Of a DNA stretch of 64,000 bases, positions 52,922 through 62,510 are shown piece after piece (positions within the stretch are counted from its first letter, which is position 1; each line of letters begins with the position of its first letter). The stretch covers positions 310,001 to 374,000 of the forward strand of contig JAHDYR010000002.1 of assembly GCA_019828565.1 (NCBI GenBank), in the 5' to 3' direction. A program made the translations under genes and the position numbers. Source of the stretch: Carpediemonas membranifera (Eukaryota; Fornicata). The notes under the pieces are model-generated. The model saw only the letters and a program-made list of their open reading frames with translations, did not search any database and was not told the DNA's origin.

Positions 52922-53083
52922 CTATTGCGAGCGAAGAACAGCTTTCAGTAAGAAATTTGAGGCAACTGTCAGGTAATTCTTAGTAACGTCGTCGGCAATG
53001 GCGTAATAGTCATCCATTTCAGTCAAGTGACTCAGCTTAACGCGCATTTGCTTGATTTCGGCGATAAACTCGGCCCGCTTCAT
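52922..53083 (-). CDS. Small protein, 53 residues
   Basis: ATG 53083, TAG 52922: a single charged helical protein (EFIAEIKQMRVKLSHLTEMD; VASNFLLKAVLRSQ). TGCACTTTATGAC, the reverse of the CATAAAGTGC motif, lies 7 bases upstream, similar to the kinase promoter word. It is convergent with the GCNEQ gene. Too short for family recognition. Confidence 0.45.
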   Translation of the reverse strand: MKRAEFIAEIKQMRVKLSHLTEMDDYYAIADDVTKNYLTVASNFLLKAVLRSQ

Positions 53084-53803
53084 TCGTTTGTCATAAAGTG
53101 CATTCCGGCCATATCACAAGTTTTCTTCATCACAAGGCACGCACGGGGGTGTAAGCGGGACCGAGGCTACCACCACAGCCTCTTCTGAGCCGATGGATAC
53201 CTTTTGTTGATTTGCCAGAATTGACCAAACGACGAGGAATGCTTGATATGCCGCGTATGGATGATTTGAAGAAGAACTGAAGGTGAAAGACAAAGATCAT
53301 AGAAATATACATCATGCGGCTCACTTTTTGGAGACATTGGAGGTAAATTAGCTTTTAGGATCGTTTTTCGTTTGCCAGGCAAAGTTTTGAGTGTTTTCTC
53401 GAGAATACTCGATGCCGTATGCAATCTTGCTGCTATTTGATGCAGAACAAAGGTTGTTATGTGACACAGATGTTCTCACTTGCTTTCGGCCTTCTTTGTT
53501 GGCGAGCAAAAGCAAACTTCTTTGGGAGCAATTCCCAAAAATCGCATCTTTACGCACCCAGGAAATTTTATCTCGGCATACTGGACCAGTGGGGGAGGCA
53601 CGGCAGTCTATCCCGACCCTAGATGAACCATGAGACAGTTTTTCGACGAGAGTTTGTGCGATGCCACTGACTTCGCGAGTGAGGGTCTTCAGCATGTTGT
53701 ACGGATGTCTAAACGATGCCTTGTGCAAGTGCAAGGCGTAATACGCTGTAGTTTAATTGTTTGAGCGCGTTCATTTTTTCTTGCAATCGTCCTTTTTTCA
53801 TGT
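53084..53803. other. Gene-free right arm of the 22-kb element
   Basis: Short open frames only; none is protein-like or shared with the other element. Confidence 0.45.
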
Positions 53804-53858
53804 ATTCCGGGACTTATTCCGGGACTTAAAGTCCCGGTTAAAGTACCAGAAAAAACAG
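53804..53858 (-). repeat. Right TIR of the 22-kb element
   Basis: Read inward it begins CTGTTTTTTCTGGTACTTTA, then GGGACTTTAAGTCCC and AAGTCCCGGAAT. The target duplication CATG follows at 53859. Confidence 0.9.
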
Positions 53859-54596
53859 CATGAAATCAACACAAGCTACCACAGGTCCATAGGAACGACC
53901 CCGGACCAGGCGGCGCACGGCATAACGTGGAGACCGACGAACGCACTCCAGCTCATCGGTATACCGACGACGCTCGAGACGGAAGACCTCGACTCACTCA
54001 ACGAAGAGATCCGACAGCTGATGCTGAAGAAGACCGCGATGATCGCCGAGAGAGAGAGGAAGGAAGAGGACGAGACCGAGGACGCTGAAACGATCGAGAC
54101 AGGCGACTATGTGCTCCTGCTTCCGCCCCACGGCGACGGAAAGATTCGGAACATCTGGAAGGGACCTTTCCAAGTCAAGGAGCCACACGGGCCCTTCGGA
54201 TTCACCATATCCGACTTGACAGACCCGCAGAGAGAGCTGACCGTCCACCGCGAGCGAATCCGCAAGTTCCACGCTGGACCGCTTTCAGTCGAAGACCTGG
54301 TGCAGCTCGCAGCCACCGACGGCAACGAACGGCTGATTGACTCCATCCAAGACCACCGCACGACTCCCGAGGGACGTCGCGAGTTCCAGGTACGCTGGTT
54401 CGGACTCGCCGACGGTGAGGAGACCTGGGAGGACTTCGACACCCTCCGGGACACCCAGCCACTCGCGGACTACCTTGAGGCTCATCCTGAGTCGGTCGTG
54501 GGGAGGGCATCTGTCGCAGGCGCAGCCGGCGCAGCCCGACTCATGACGACCTTAGACTGCGCGAGTCGTGGAGTCACGCAGGGTGACTCCACGTGA
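53859..54596 (+). CDS. Ty3/gypsy Pol, element 2, 3' part
   Basis: Codons resume at 53862 with EINTSYHRSIGTTPDQAAHG, the conserved end of a gypsy integrase core. Then come a basic/acidic linker, ETGDYVLLLPPHGDGKIRN with WKGPFQV (the GPY/F-type region), and, at the C-terminus, EFQVRWFGLADGEETWEDFD, a chromodomain-like fold that in chromoviruses guides integration to heterochromatin. Ends TGA 54594. Together with 29046-31828 it forms one gene split by the 22-kb insert. Confidence 0.85.
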   Translation, partial: HEINTSYHRSIGTTPDQAAHGITWRPTNALQLIGIPTTLETEDLDSLNEEIRQLMLKKTAMIAERERKEEDETEDAETIETGDYVLLLPPHGDGKIRNIWKGPFQVKEPHGPFGFTISDLTDPQRELTVHRERIRKFHAGPLSVEDLVQLAATDGNERLIDSIQDHRTTPEGRREFQVRWFGLADGEETWEDFDTLRDTQPLADYLEAHPESVVGRASVAGAAGAARLMTTLDCASRGVTQGDST

Positions 54597-55361
54597 GTCA
54601 CTTCATCAGGGAATAAACCTTTATGCACTCAGAGCTCACACCACACCGCTTGACAACAGGGGTCAAGTGGTGCCGACCGCCTCAGAAAGAAAATGAAAAG
54701 GCAAGGTGCCAAGAGGGCCCACTCCCAGGGCGCTGGGTGGAATGTTCCTCGTTCCCCGACGAGTGCACGGCACCGCATCCCAAGCGAGCGTCACGAGTTT
54801 ATCGAGCAATGGCACACCCTCACGCCAGCTTGAACACGCCGTCCGCCCCCACCAGCAGCCCCTGCCCCACGGCATCCGCAGCAGCATTGACTCGCAGTCG
54901 CCGCAAAGTACTGTATGTACCGCACCAGTGTGGTCTCCAAGAGTATTTATAAGTCGACACAAGGGTGTCGTCCTTTCTTTCAGACTAAAGTTTACCTTCT
55001 GACTACACCAGCCCCACAGCATCTATGTATCGGGCGAGCTGAATCGACACATATTGCCAACTTTTGGCTCACGAATCGCATGTGGACATCTCGCCTTGTT
55101 GAGCAGACACACTGCGGGTTCGGGAAGAAGAGCTTCGTGACACTGCCCATGGCTACGCTACTGGTAGAGATGACATAATGGGACCGGCGGGAGATATGCT
55201 CGGAGTCCCGGAGGCAGGTCAGCGACGGCTCTTTACGAATTTATCCGTGTCTGTTTACGATTTTCCATTTATCTCACGTAAATTGCTGGCTTATGCCGAC
55301 AGCCCTGCCGGAAGAAGCTCCAGCGGGTTGAACAGTCCCAGCTTGACGCACCACTTGTCAT
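54597..55361. other. 3' flank of gypsy element 2, no gene
   Basis: It includes GGAATAAACC near 54610. It should contain the 3' LTR, but the 5' LTR is not identifiable, so I cannot delimit it. Confidence 0.4.
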
Positions 55362-55583
55362 TTACTTTACGTGCGGAGTGAGGTTCGGTTCGCGGGCCAG
55401 CTTCCCCATCTTTTGCTCCAGACTATTCAGAGGTCGTTCGGAATAGTTCAACAGGACGAATATCTCCTGTGCAATCGTGCATCGCTCCCTGATGGTTCTT
55501 GTTTCGTGTGCACGGTTAACCAAACCAAGCAGGGTTGTCTCGTCCGCTGTAAAACGCTTCTTTGATTGAGATGATCTCGCCAC
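55362..55583 (-). CDS. Small basic protein, SANT-like pattern, start unclear
   Basis: An open frame ends TAA 55362 and contains KKRFTADETTLLGLVNRAHE followed by QEIFVLLNYSERPLNSLEQK. The spacing of 'F-x-x-D-E-x-x-L' and a later bulky residue is like a Myb/SANT helix-turn-helix. The frame stays open further upstream (to about 55720) but without an ATG, so the gene may have an upstream exon or a shift. Low certainty. Confidence 0.35.
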   Translation of the reverse strand: MARSSQSKKRFTADETTLLGLVNRAHETRTIRERCTIAQEIFVLLNYSERPLNSLEQKMGKLAREPNLTPHVK

Positions 55584-56491
55584 AGGTGTTGTTTGCTGAG
55601 CAATCGTTGGCGTCTGCTCGGCTTCTTGATCACTCGGCGCCCGGGGTCCACGCGTCGACGTCGACTCGAACGATCTCTTCCTATAGTGAGGCCGACGGAG
55701 GTGCCTCGCACGCCATCATCAATGCCACTCCATCCGACATGCACCTCAAGCCACCGGTCAACCCTGCGAAATAACTTGAAGTCCCGACTCACAGCAGAAG
55801 CCTCGAATGGAACTGGAAACCTACTGTGGCCGGTGAAAACGTTTGTGACACCGGTGCACACCAAGCACAGTGCTTCAAAGGCGCAGAAGACTCCCTTCAC
55901 CTCTGGAGCGGGATGGCTGAGAAAACAACACTCGTTCGCTCTCAGACCCGGCAATAACCCCGACTGGGCGATCGCTCGAGTCACCCTGCCCGCGAAAAGA
56001 ACTCGGTGATGACTCAGGTACAAGTTGAATGCACGCCGGAGGAGAAGGATGCGCTTGTGGCACGGTCGACCCGATGGGGAATGACCTCGAAGCATGTCAT
56101 GCCTCTTGAATAACCAAGACCCACCCGACCGTGTTTGTTGAAGCCGCTGATCAGCAGCCGATCGCCCATGGAGAGGATCACTGCGCTGAACTCAATGTCG
56201 ATGTGATCTGGAACAAAGTCAGCGGGCAGTGGAACGGGCTGGAATCGAGGGCCGCACTACGCATCGGGTACGGGATCGACCTGAATCGCCACATGGAAAA
56301 CGAGGTCATGATTCGCATGGATAGCATCTCGCATTTTGGTGCGGACAAATACTGCAAGTCTGAGAAAAGGTTTACGACTCTGTCCACGCCTACTAGGCCG
56401 GGTGAGCATACATAATCGAACCAACGAGAGTGATATATCGTCGGCCAGGTATACTCGTAAATGGACCAACCTGAAGAAGAACGAAGGCTTA
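55584..56491. other. No further gene supported
   Basis: Several overlapping open frames occur on both strands with no conserved motif. The promoter of the ATPase gene should lie here. Confidence 0.4.
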
Positions 56492-58150
56492 ATGGGCAAA
56501 TCAGGCAAGCCAGCAAAAGCCGAGGCAAAGAAGAAAGCCGCTATCCGTCAAAAAGCTGCAGAAATGAAGTCAATGAGCAGCGAAACACAGAGCGAGCTCC
56601 GTGAACTCAAGCAGATGGTTCAAAAGGCCATGAACAACCCCACAACGCCTGCTCCGAAGCAGAGACAAGACAAAAGCAAGCAATGGAAGAGCAAGCACGA
56701 TGATCGCCAGTTCTCTGCGCCTGCGAGGCAACAAGGTCGCCACGGGCCTCAGATCCGGGACGCCACGTCATTCCAGACGCCCATCATAACAGAACCATAC
56801 AACCCACTCGAGGAGAAGTCCATGACTCTCATGCAACAGCTTTCACTCACTTCCAACGCCAATGGCTCTGCTCCTGCTGCGTTTAATACGCTGACTTCCC
56901 TCGCCGACGTAGACATCAAATCCTTCGTAGCATCCAAGACATATACTTCCAAGCAGCGCCTTCTAGTGAACGAGCGGCCCGACCAGCCCGGATCTGAGGG
57001 CTTCGGCTTCCTCGGAATCCAGGGAGGTGACGAGATCTGGCTCGCCTCAGGCCAACCGTTCACTGCTGTCCTCACGGGCGTCCAGGGCTCGGGCAAGTCA
57101 TACTCTTCTCTCGTCTTCCTCGAGAACATTCTCCTCAACGCACCGCCCATTTCTCATGGCAGATCGAGTGGCAGACCAACACTTGTTCTTCACTTTGATC
57201 GGGCAAAATCTACGTATTGCGAGGCTATCTCTCTGGCTCTGGAGACCCAGTTCGGTGCTGAGGTCGAGATTCCACGCGTTACAGTTCTCGTGTCACCCGA
57301 CAACTTCCTCGAGCGGTCACAACACCATTACAAGAGCATCCCAAACGTCAACGTCGAACCTCTTCTCTTCTCATTCGACGATATCGACGCACGCGACCTC
57401 AACACTCTGATGGGCCTTGAAGACGGAGCCCATAAGCCACTCTACGCCGGCGCCGTCATGACGGTCCTACGCCGTTTCCAGCGCACAGGCCAGCATCCCA
57501 AATGGCAAGACTTCCTCGGCCTTATTGAGCACATAGACCTCAACTTTTCCCAATCTCAGATGCTTCAGCAGAGAATTGATATGGTCAGTTCCATCATGAG
57601 GGAAAGCACGAGCAATGAGCAGTATTCCGACTACAGGACGCTAGACGCTGTCTTTGACGAGAGCGACGTGATTATTGTGGACCTCACGGATAGCCTGATA
57701 GACCCATCTTTCGCAGGCACGCTTTTCTCGATCATGATGCAACATTTCATCTCGATTCCCGGGCCTGGAAAGACTATTTTCCTTGATGAAGCGCACAAAT
57801 ACCTCACTTCTGCTCCTCTGTGCGAAGTGATGACCACAACAATCAGACAACAAAGGCATCTTGGGACAAGAATGCTCGTAAGCACGCAGTCGCCAGAAAC
57901 TGTACCAGCTGAGGTGCTCGAGCTCGCCAACATTGTTATCCTGCACGCGTTCCATTCCCCCGCTTGGGCCAGATATATATGTGAGCATGTTAATCTCAAC
58001 ATGACACCTCAGCAGCTTTTGAACGCCCTCGAGCTGCTACCACCAGGTAATGGGGTCTTCTTTGAGAGCACGGGTAGGATGTGCGGTGAAATCATGCAGT
58101 TTAGGCGCAGGTTGACGAGAGATTGCGGCAGTAGCAAGGTAAGCACTTGA
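56492..58150 (+). CDS. HerA/FtsK-superfamily P-loop ATPase
   Basis: Start ATG 56492 is preferred: the frame is open upstream, but the basic MGKSGKPAKAEAKKKAAIRQ start looks genuine. 552 residues. An N-terminal charged coil of about 100 residues precedes the ATPase: Walker A GVQGSGKSYSS near 198, Walker B TIFLDEAHKYL near 430, and IRQQRHLGTRMLVSTQSPE near 450 (the sensor or arginine-finger region). The combination DEAHKYL + RQQRHLG + STQ is familiar from a P-loop family common in fungi and some protists, related to HerA, which forms hexamers that move DNA. The cellular role is not established. Intact. The neighbours are host genes, so it is probably a host gene, although membership of an older mobile unit cannot be excluded. 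Confidence 0.7.
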   Translation: MGKSGKPAKAEAKKKAAIRQKAAEMKSMSSETQSELRELKQMVQKAMNNPTTPAPKQRQDKSKQWKSKHDDRQFSAPARQQGRHGPQIRDATSFQTPIITEPYNPLEEKSMTLMQQLSLTSNANGSAPAAFNTLTSLADVDIKSFVASKTYTSKQRLLVNERPDQPGSEGFGFLGIQGGDEIWLASGQPFTAVLTGVQGSGKSYSSLVFLENILLNAPPISHGRSSGRPTLVLHFDRAKSTYCEAISLALETQFGAEVEIPRVTVLVSPDNFLERSQHHYKSIPNVNVEPLLFSFDDIDARDLNTLMGLEDGAHKPLYAGAVMTVLRRFQRTGQHPKWQDFLGLIEHIDLNFSQSQMLQQRIDMVSSIMRESTSNEQYSDYRTLDAVFDESDVIIVDLTDSLIDPSFAGTLFSIMMQHFISIPGPGKTIFLDEAHKYLTSAPLCEVMTTTIRQQRHLGTRMLVSTQSPETVPAEVLELANIVILHAFHSPAWARYICEHVNLNMTPQQLLNALELLPPGNGVFFESTGRMCGEIMQFRRRLTRDCGSSKVST

Positions 58151-58279
58151 TTGGGGTGGGGTGAAGCTGGACGGATAAATTACGGTTACTATGGTGTTGC
58201 TGCTTGAATAGGCAATGCTATACCAATTCCACGTTGATTTATACACACTAAACTTACATACACACAACGCGTCCATAAA

Positions 58280-61200
58280 TCATGACACGTAAATCTGAAC
58301 ATCCGGAGGGGCGGGTAAGTAGCCCATCAAAACACCACCATGGCTATCAACAAACTCCATCGTAATGCTTCTAACCGCCTGCAGAGCAGACCGACCGATG
58401 TCACCCAGGAAACCAACCTTCGTTAAACTGTACTGGAGCCGAGTCCCAGATTGGACCATCGGCAGGATAACATCGCCGTGGTTGCGTGGGTTGTCGTTCA
58501 CTGAAACACGCGCGGTTCTTGCTTGGGCGCCGTCAAACTTGGCATCAGTGGGTATGAAAGTAAACCCGTGGAGCCTGACTGGGCTGGGGAATGAGTACCG
58601 TACTTTGCGGCCCTCCGCGGCAGTCTCGACCGCAGAGGCTGGGAACCTGTGTGGTTTCATTGTAAACGCTGGTCCGTTGGAAACATTAAGAGACTTTCCC
58701 TCAAGAACCATCATATCATGGAACTGGTGGATCGCTCCAACATCAGCCGGCTGGGCTACACCGTAGACTTGGAGTCGACCTATACGGAGGCAGCAGTCGG
58801 CCGGGCAGTCCTCGGGAAGTTGGGCAACTACTGATAAAAGTTGGCCCCGGACCGGTTTCATGGGGAGTGAGAGGCGGGAGCCGGGGGTCGTGTCGGTGGG
58901 CAGGCTGAAGCGGCCGACTGGAGTGAGGTTGGAGACGTCAACGCCTGCGAATACAGAGAAAGAGGGGACGCATTGGGACTCGAACCCACGACCATCGACA
59001 ATAAGATGGATCCCGGTAATCGTAGCCATCGAGCAAAGGCAGATACAGAACTCGACAACCCTAAGCCCTGGCGGCGCATCCCAACCACATGAAACAGGCA
59101 CCTGATCCGGCGTACAAAGGACAACTTCAGGTGGGAACACAGCTTCAGCTCTGGTCGGCACAGCGTGTAGCAGGTCGGCTTCAGGGAATAGCGAGAGAAG
59201 GGTGAGGCCACGTGTCTTGCTAATGTCCGATGGAAGCATGGTGCGTACAGAGCAAAGGAGTGAGCGAATGGCACGAGCTGCTTTCATGGTCAGATCAGAG
59301 CTGTTGCTCTCAGCAGCCGAGAGCATTCTGATCTCGTCGATGAGGTGGCACTGCTCGTCAATCACCGGCTTGCACTGCAAACAGACATGGACCCTAGTCT
59401 CGAAAAGTCCACGCTCGGGTACTGGGACAGGAGATCTGCTCATGCAGCTGGAGCATACCGGTTGGTGGCATCTGGCACAGCAGGCGAGCTTGGCCTTATT
59501 CCCACAAAGGGCACAGATCTTGGTTGAGACTGCTGGCGGGGCTTCATGAGTGAGTGGGATCTTCTTATTGGGAGAAACAGTGGCTGGGTCGATATGAATC
59601 AATGCAAGGACAGTGTCTCTGTCCGTTGGAGTGATTCCTGCCCTGAGTCTCTCGTGTTCCAGCCTCAACGCCTCAGTCATGCTGAGTACCGACTCGGCGT
59701 CGTCCCAAATGGAGTCGGGGTCTGGATGGGTGGCAGTCACACCGGATCCAAGGAGGAGGGCTAGCTTCTCATTGACAGAGTCGGTCGAGTGGGTTGGGTC
59801 GAGTTCGAGGCAACGTCTAGGGTTGTAAAGGCGCTTAGTAAGCGTGTCGACGTATGCTTGCACAAGCTTGGGCGCTACTCGAGCTTTTTCTACTGGCGGT
59901 GAGTCTACCCTAGGTGCGGGAGGGGCTGGCCTCGCGGTTGACTCCAGAGGGTCTTCACACGGAGTGGCCTCGAGGAACGGGACGGTGTGGTCGAGTGTGG
60001 GACGTTGGCCAGGGTTGACTGTCTGCTGCTTCGACCGTCGGAGGAAGCTGAGTACATCGCGTGTGAGTGCTTGAGAATTTGCTCTGGATTCGGCGGTGAC
60101 CTTGGGAACAGACCCAAAGACGGTGATAGGGCCGAGCACCATGGTTGTAAATCCCGTAGAAGAGAGCGAGAGCCTGACCACACGTGTCAATACGTCGGAC
60201 CTGACCGGTGCCTCAGGGAAAATGAGGTCTGGTGAGGCTCGAGTCAGTGGGAACGTGAGGACAGTGCCTGGGGCGACAGAAGGGAGAAGCACGCCCTCAT
60301 GGGTGACCTTCATGCTATCAATAGTCGGCCCGAGACATATATCCATGACCGACGGCTGAGCGTCTGTCGGGCCGAGCACAGTGAGTGTCAGATGAGTTGG
60401 GACACATGGGGCAGAGAGGTAAGCGATGACCTCGACCACGTCATGGCCGTGGGAGACGACGAAGGGGGTGTCACCCATGCCTGAAGAGGGGTCGAGGAGG
60501 AAAGCGGTGCATACGGCGGCGTCTGCCTCGCCTCGGTGGGGTGGGATGGCTTTGAGGACGCAGCCTGGGGCTCTAGAGACTGTGATGAACTCCGTATCCC
60601 CCACGAGTGAGGGGAAGTGACGTAGGAGTCGGTTTCCCGTGAAACACTCAACACTAACCTGCCGCTCGCCGTCCTTGAGAATGTTCTGGTACTTTCTCTT
60701 GGCACTGATGAGGTATCTGTGCCTGGCAGCCCCGGCCTTGTCTGAATAACCCCGTATATCACTACTGTAAACAGCAGGAGAGTTTGTATAAATCTCACTG
60801 AAAGTGTCCCCGTTTTCGACGAAACCAGACGCCAGGGCGGACAGCAGAGCCTTGGGCAGACTCTTCTCGACCTGATCCAGGGTCGACCCGAGCATCGGCC
60901 AGCCGTTGGGGTGGGCCTGCGTGTTCGTGGGCGTCGTGTTGAGCGGCAGACCCAGCACGCGACACTGCTCGGCTAGAATCTGCATGCTGATGTAAAAAGT
61001 GCAGAGGTTGGTCCGATCGAGCGAGTCCTGGCAGTTGAAGCGTTGGACAGTGTTCTGTGTCGAGTCTGCGCGGACATCGAGGGTGGTACCGTCGGGCGCG
61101 TACATAAATGCGGGGGTGCGTGCGTCAGGTTTGTTAGACTTGAACGTGACGATGCCTGTGGTGACAGAATCACACAGGGCGCCGAACTTAGCCCAGAGCC

Positions 61201-62353
61201 CTTCCACTGCGACGTTCCGGTCCAAATCCTTGGTAATCTGGTGCCAATCAAAGAAGGCGAGGTTGACACTCAACCCACTCTGTTTCTGGACATGTTGCAG
61301 CGAGGCGGTGTATCCCTCGTTGAGCAGGGTTTCCATCTTGTCACTCTTACTTATATTGAGTTTGAGCAGGCTGAGACCGCTGAGAGTGACGTTGTGACCA
61401 TACTTTGTCAGGTAGTCGCCCCAATACTCGCACGTCCCAGCAAAGGGTTCGTCGGACCTGATCTTGATTCTGGGAACCTTGACGCCGTCTGTGACCTTGG
61501 GCGGTGGTTGGGTCCACCATAAAGGGACAGTGCCCCTGCGCCAAAAGTAGGAAGAGAACCTGACTGCACTGGCGCTAGAAGTCTTGGTAAGAAGGATGAG
61601 CTCGCATTCGATCTCGTTACCTGGGATGTGGCGGTCGTTGAGGCCTCGAGAGTGGAAACGGAGGCCGGGGTTGGAGCTGAATCGCTTGGACAGCATGAGG
61701 AGCGTGGCGTCTGCGTCGCCAATGGGTACGTCCTCAGTGTACACTAGACCTTGCATGAGAAGAACGGGCCATAGCCTCACCCCAGCCCGAGCGAAGGACT
61801 GGCACAGAAACTCGTTCCACACAAGATTATGGTCGTATTCCGATAAATCCCGGGAAGAAGGGAAGGGGTGGGTCAGGTCGGCCGTCTCGCAAAAGAAGTG
61901 GTGTCTGTTGAGGTCAAAGGCCTTGAGGTGCTCGATAGAGAGCATGTCTTGGTGGGACTTGCTCAGCGGAGAGGAAAGCTCGATCGTAAGCCACTGGACG
62001 TTGTTCACAGAGTAGATGGAGTGGCCGCCAGGGAGCATGGCGGCTGTGGAGACGTCGTCGGCGTAGCATAGGAGGCCTACGTCTGCGATGGGGAGGTAGC
62101 CGATGATTGCAGGGGTAACAATCTTGCGGATGATGCCCTTCTTGCCCTTCTTGTCCATGGCGTACTTCTCTCTGATGAAAGTAAGTGCCTCGTCCTCGTT
62201 ATTGAACGTATCAATGCCCCGCTTGCCAGAAAACAAGAGCTCGCCGGTTGACGGGTCAATCGAAAAGACCTGAGTATCACTGCGCCAGCATAGCGTACTG
62301 ATTATAAAATAGGACTTGTTGTATAGTTGAACGATGCAGTGGCGCGAACGCAT
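58280..62353 (-). CDS. SAC9-like: SAC9-type phosphoinositide phosphatase
   Basis: Intact, intron-free, 1357 residues, ATG 62353. The N-terminus SDTQVFSIDPSTGELLFSG, HHFFCETADLTHPFPSSRDL, LRFHSRGLNDRHIPGNEIEC and FSSYFWRRGTVPLWWTQPPP is the SAC domain in the SAC9 style. The catalytic Cx5R(T) motif is in RFNCQDSLDRTNLC near residue 440. SAC phosphatases dephosphorylate phosphoinositides on membranes; SAC9 in plants acts on PI(4,5)P2 in the endocytic pathway. After about residue 940 a zinc-finger region follows (CALCGNKAKLACCARCHQPV ... CLQCK), then a long beta-rich C-terminus. Plant SAC9 has a WW domain instead. Divergent from APC2, 157 bases apart. Confidence 0.88.
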   Translation of the reverse strand: MRSRHCIVQLYNKSYFIISTLCWRSDTQVFSIDPSTGELLFSGKRGIDTFNNEDEALTFIREKYAMDKKGKKGIIRKIVTPAIIGYLPIADVGLLCYADDVSTAAMLPGGHSIYSVNNVQWLTIELSSPLSKSHQDMLSIEHLKAFDLNRHHFFCETADLTHPFPSSRDLSEYDHNLVWNEFLCQSFARAGVRLWPVLLMQGLVYTEDVPIGDADATLLMLSKRFSSNPGLRFHSRGLNDRHIPGNEIECELILLTKTSSASAVRFSSYFWRRGTVPLWWTQPPPKVTDGVKVPRIKIRSDEPFAGTCEYWGDYLTKYGHNVTLSGLSLLKLNISKSDKMETLLNEGYTASLQHVQKQSGLSVNLAFFDWHQITKDLDRNVAVEGLWAKFGALCDSVTTGIVTFKSNKPDARTPAFMYAPDGTTLDVRADSTQNTVQRFNCQDSLDRTNLCTFYISMQILAEQCRVLGLPLNTTPTNTQAHPNGWPMLGSTLDQVEKSLPKALLSALASGFVENGDTFSEIYTNSPAVYSSDIRGYSDKAGAARHRYLISAKRKYQNILKDGERQVSVECFTGNRLLRHFPSLVGDTEFITVSRAPGCVLKAIPPHRGEADAAVCTAFLLDPSSGMGDTPFVVSHGHDVVEVIAYLSAPCVPTHLTLTVLGPTDAQPSVMDICLGPTIDSMKVTHEGVLLPSVAPGTVLTFPLTRASPDLIFPEAPVRSDVLTRVVRLSLSSTGFTTMVLGPITVFGSVPKVTAESRANSQALTRDVLSFLRRSKQQTVNPGQRPTLDHTVPFLEATPCEDPLESTARPAPPAPRVDSPPVEKARVAPKLVQAYVDTLTKRLYNPRRCLELDPTHSTDSVNEKLALLLGSGVTATHPDPDSIWDDAESVLSMTEALRLEHERLRAGITPTDRDTVLALIHIDPATVSPNKKIPLTHEAPPAVSTKICALCGNKAKLACCARCHQPVCSSCMSRSPVPVPERGLFETRVHVCLQCKPVIDEQCHLIDEIRMLSAAESNSSDLTMKAARAIRSLLCSVRTMLPSDISKTRGLTLLSLFPEADLLHAVPTRAEAVFPPEVVLCTPDQVPVSCGWDAPPGLRVVEFCICLCSMATITGIHLIVDGRGFESQCVPSFSVFAGVDVSNLTPVGRFSLPTDTTPGSRLSLPMKPVRGQLLSVVAQLPEDCPADCCLRIGRLQVYGVAQPADVGAIHQFHDMMVLEGKSLNVSNGPAFTMKPHRFPASAVETAAEGRKVRYSFPSPVRLHGFTFIPTDAKFDGAQARTARVSVNDNPRNHGDVILPMVQSGTRLQYSLTKVGFLGDIGRSALQAVRSITMEFVDSHGGVLMGYLPAPPDVQIYVS

Positions 62354-62510
62354 TCAGTTCTGCCACCCGTTCTTTCGTCGTAATCTTTTTTCCAAAACTT
62401 TCCAAGACTCTGAACGGGACGGTGCAAGCTAGCTGGGGCTTGCCCACTCGAATGGCGCTGCCCCACACATACCTGGGTTGGCCGTTGAACTCGTCAAAAA
62501 TCGGAGCAAG

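Larger units (their letters stand above)
31830..53858. mobile_element. Very large DNA element, 22.0 kb, inserted in a gypsy integrase gene
   Basis: The ends are inverted repeats of about 55 bp (CTG + GGTACTYTAACC + GGGACTTWAAGTCCC + AAGTCCCGGAAT), flanked by CATG on both sides. Deleting the element plus one CATG rejoins PIIQRQH to EINTSYHRS, a normal integrase sequence, in frame. Cargo in order: PHD-like, unknown with zinc tail, SET, unknown, tandem unknown pair, CDC7-like kinase, recombinase-like, OTU, OTU cassette fragment, inverted partial copies, and the intact GCNEQ protein. No DNA polymerase, capsid or packaging ATPase is seen. The insertion is younger than the gypsy copy. Autonomy is inferred from the intact GCNEQ gene. 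Confidence 0.93.

Noticed and set aside
31830-53858. Polinton/Maverick or giant-virus insertion
   Set aside because: Size and TIRs fit, but I see no protein-primed DNA polymerase, retroviral-type integrase, adenain-like protease, capsid or packaging ATPase within the element, and the target duplication is CATG (4 bp) rather than 6 bp.
31830-53858. Crypton or DIRS-type tyrosine recombinase element
   Set aside because: TIRs and a target duplication are present, and the recombinase-like genes lack the R...HxxR...Y catalytic residues.
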